NCBI RefSeq assembly: GCF_900078335.1
Contig: NZ_FKBR01000012.1
Coordinates: 267,618-331,617 of the forward strand
DNA length: 64,000 bases
Direction: 5' to 3'
From: Bordetella trematum
Lineage (GTDB): Bacteria; Pseudomonadota; Gammaproteobacteria; Burkholderiales; Burkholderiaceae_B
Below the pieces are notes generated by a model. The model worked only from the letters and a program-made list of their open reading frames with translations, did not search any database and was not told the origin of the DNA. The position numbers were made by a program, and so were the translations under genes. This document shows, piece after piece, positions 62,790 through 64,000 of this stretch (the first letter of the stretch is position 1; each line of letters begins with the position of its first letter).

Positions 62790-63524
62790 GTGAGCCTGAA
62801 CGACGCTGGAGAATTTCTGCTGGGAGGCCGTGAGAACCTGCCTCAACGTGTATCCGAAGAGATGCTGCGCATGATACGCAGCGCGACCTTCAAGCCGGGC
62901 GAGCGGCTGCCCACCGAGCCCCAGCTTGCCGCCACCTTCGGCGTCAGCCGCAACGTTGTCCGCGAAGCGGTGGCCACCTTGCGTTCCAAGGGCATTCTCA
63001 TGACCCGGCGCGGCATCGGCACCTTCGTGAGCGAAACCGCGCTATATCCGGCCTTCGAGATCCACCCCGACGATCTGCTGGAGCCGGCCGCGCTGATGCA
63101 GATCTTCCAGCTCAGGCTGGAAGTGGAATCGGGAGCCGCAGCCATCGCCGCGCGCGAGCGCAGCGCCGAACAGCTGGAACAGATCGGTTCGGCGCTGATA
63201 CGCGTGAACGAGTCGGCGCCGAACTGGGAGCAAGGCGCGCAGAAGGCCGTCGACTTCCACCTGGCCATAGCCCAGGCCACCAACAACGCCTACTTCGAGC
63301 AGTTGATGGCGCACCTGCGGGTGGCCATCCACCAGGCCGTGCGGACCCTGCGATACCTCGATGACGGCAAGGGCCGCACCCAGCAGATAGAGAGCGAGCA
63401 TCGCGCCATCTACGAGGCGATCCGCCAGAGCGACGCCGATGCCGCCCGAACCGCCATGCGGGCGCACCTGCAATCCGGCATGTACAACTACCAACGCATT
63501 TTCAGAGAAAGGAAGGCGCAATGA
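62790..63524 (+). CDS. GntR-family regulator with FCD ligand domain
   Basis: 244 aa from GTG 62790, with AAAGGAG seven bases before. Winged helix RVSEEMLRMIRSATFKPGERLPTEPQLAATFGVSRNVVREAVATLRSKGIL; FCD domain with metal-site residues in AVDFHLAIAQATNN and ESEHRAIYEAI. Encoded within the cluster that it presumably controls; the operator is probably the repeated ACATAGGACATCC element. Its stop overlaps the start of the next gene by four bases. Confidence 0.88.
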   Translation: MSLNDAGEFLLGGRENLPQRVSEEMLRMIRSATFKPGERLPTEPQLAATFGVSRNVVREAVATLRSKGILMTRRGIGTFVSETALYPAFEIHPDDLLEPAALMQIFQLRLEVESGAAAIAARERSAEQLEQIGSALIRVNESAPNWEQGAQKAVDFHLAIAQATNNAYFEQLMAHLRVAIHQAVRTLRYLDDGKGRTQQIESEHRAIYEAIRQSDADAARTAMRAHLQSGMYNYQRIFRERKAQ

Positions 63525-64000
63525 ACGCAGACAGGCTGCTGCAAGGCGAGATCACCGACCACCTGATCGTGCGCCGCTCGGGCCAGACCGGCGAGATCAT
63601 CTTCAATGATCCGGCGCATCACAACGCCATGACGCAGGACATGTGGCGGGGATTGTCGCGCGCGCTGGCCGCCTTCGAGGCCGATGACTCCATCCGCAGT
63701 CTGGTGCTCAGCGGCGCCGGAGAGCGGGCCTTCATCAGCGGCGCGAACATCTCCCAGTTCGACCAACTGCGCTCTCGCGACGCGGATGTCCAGGCCTACG
63801 AGGAGATCACCGAGTCCGCACAGATGGCGCTCTATCACTTCCCCAAACCGACGCTCGCCAAGATCAACGGTTATTGCCTCGGCGGCGGCATGGGGGTCGC
63901 GCTGTGCTGCGACGTGCGCATCAGCGCCGATAGCGGCGTCTTCGGCATCCCGGCCGGCAGACTGGGGCTGGGCTATCGCCTGTCGGCGATGAACAGCCTG
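63521..64000 (+). CDS. Enoyl-CoA hydratase/isomerase, N-terminal part
   Basis: 160 codons; the gene continues past the window. Crotonase fold: VLSGAGERAFISGANISQFDQL and AKINGYCLGGGMGVALCCDVRISADSGVFGIPAGRLGLGY. The first oxyanion segment has SGANI where most have AGADI. ATG 63521 follows GGAAGGCGCA and overlaps the gntR stop. Presumed to hydrate or isomerise the CoA ester formed by the CoA-transferase. Confidence 0.88.
   Translation, partial: MNADRLLQGEITDHLIVRRSGQTGEIIFNDPAHHNAMTQDMWRGLSRALAAFEADDSIRSLVLSGAGERAFISGANISQFDQLRSRDADVQAYEEITESAQMALYHFPKPTLAKINGYCLGGGMGVALCCDVRISADSGVFGIPAGRLGLGYRLSAMNSL

Overview
The window is 64 kb of high-GC DNA (roughly two thirds G+C by eye) from the chromosome of a beta-proteobacterium. 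Six Bug-type (Bordetella uptake gene) solute-binding proteins, each beside a local regulator or catabolic enzymes, a direct lysine-pathway ddh, an ISC-type ferredoxin and overall gene style point to Alcaligenaceae (Bordetella or Achromobacter). This is inference from gene content, not a database match. No rRNA, tRNA, CRISPR array, prophage or insertion sequence was seen.

Left part (1-22.4 kb): accessory catabolism. In order: the start of a beta-keto-acid cleavage enzyme, a LivK-like binding protein with a divergent Crp/Fnr regulator, a GntR-Bug-hydroxyacid dehydrogenase unit, a decayed TetR gene, a LysR-Bug-YciI-cycloisomerase unit, two Tat-type Bug proteins, and a three-component Rieske dioxygenase system. 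The oxygenase alpha gene is divergent from a GntR regulator, which is followed by ferredoxin reductase, ferredoxin, a small protein, hydroxyacid dehydrogenase, oxygenase beta subunit, aldehyde dehydrogenase and an IlvD/Edd dehydratase. A FixJ-type two-component pair closes this part.

Centre (22.4-29.8 kb): the most unusual region, a minus-strand cluster that looks devoted to magnesium or another divalent cation. A long 5' leader carries a 34-codon ORF beginning MDPEPP (like enterobacterial MgtL), a second small ORF and a hairpin followed by six T. Then come a single-TM protein with an acidic tail, a CorA-like channel, a second acidic-tail TM protein, two more CorA-like channels, another acidic leader-like ORF, an in-frame fusion of an MgtA-type P-ATPase remnant to a complete outer-membrane porin, and a 100-aa protein resembling the MgtE N domain. 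None of the three CorA paralogues has the canonical GMN filter.

Middle right (29.8-46.7 kb): a lipoprotein, DUF1275 and YdeP-like proteins, a PACE efflux protein, a frameshifted Bug gene, an MFS transporter, a translationally coupled AAA ATPase and AadA-like nucleotidyltransferase, a large autotransporter with a zinc-protease motif, an AraC regulator, and a copper module (copZ, copA) with two CueR-type promoters enclosing a ferredoxin gene.

Right part (46.1-64 kb): a MarR regulator and a seven-gene acyl-CoA operon (lyase, ligase, two enoyl-CoA hydratases, Bug, CoA-transferase, flavin monooxygenase) with a nested palindrome at its promoter, a flavin reductase, ddh, a siderophore esterase beside a truncated TonB receptor, an ArsR-MFS pair, and an amidase-CoA-transferase-GntR-enoyl-CoA hydratase cluster that runs off the end.
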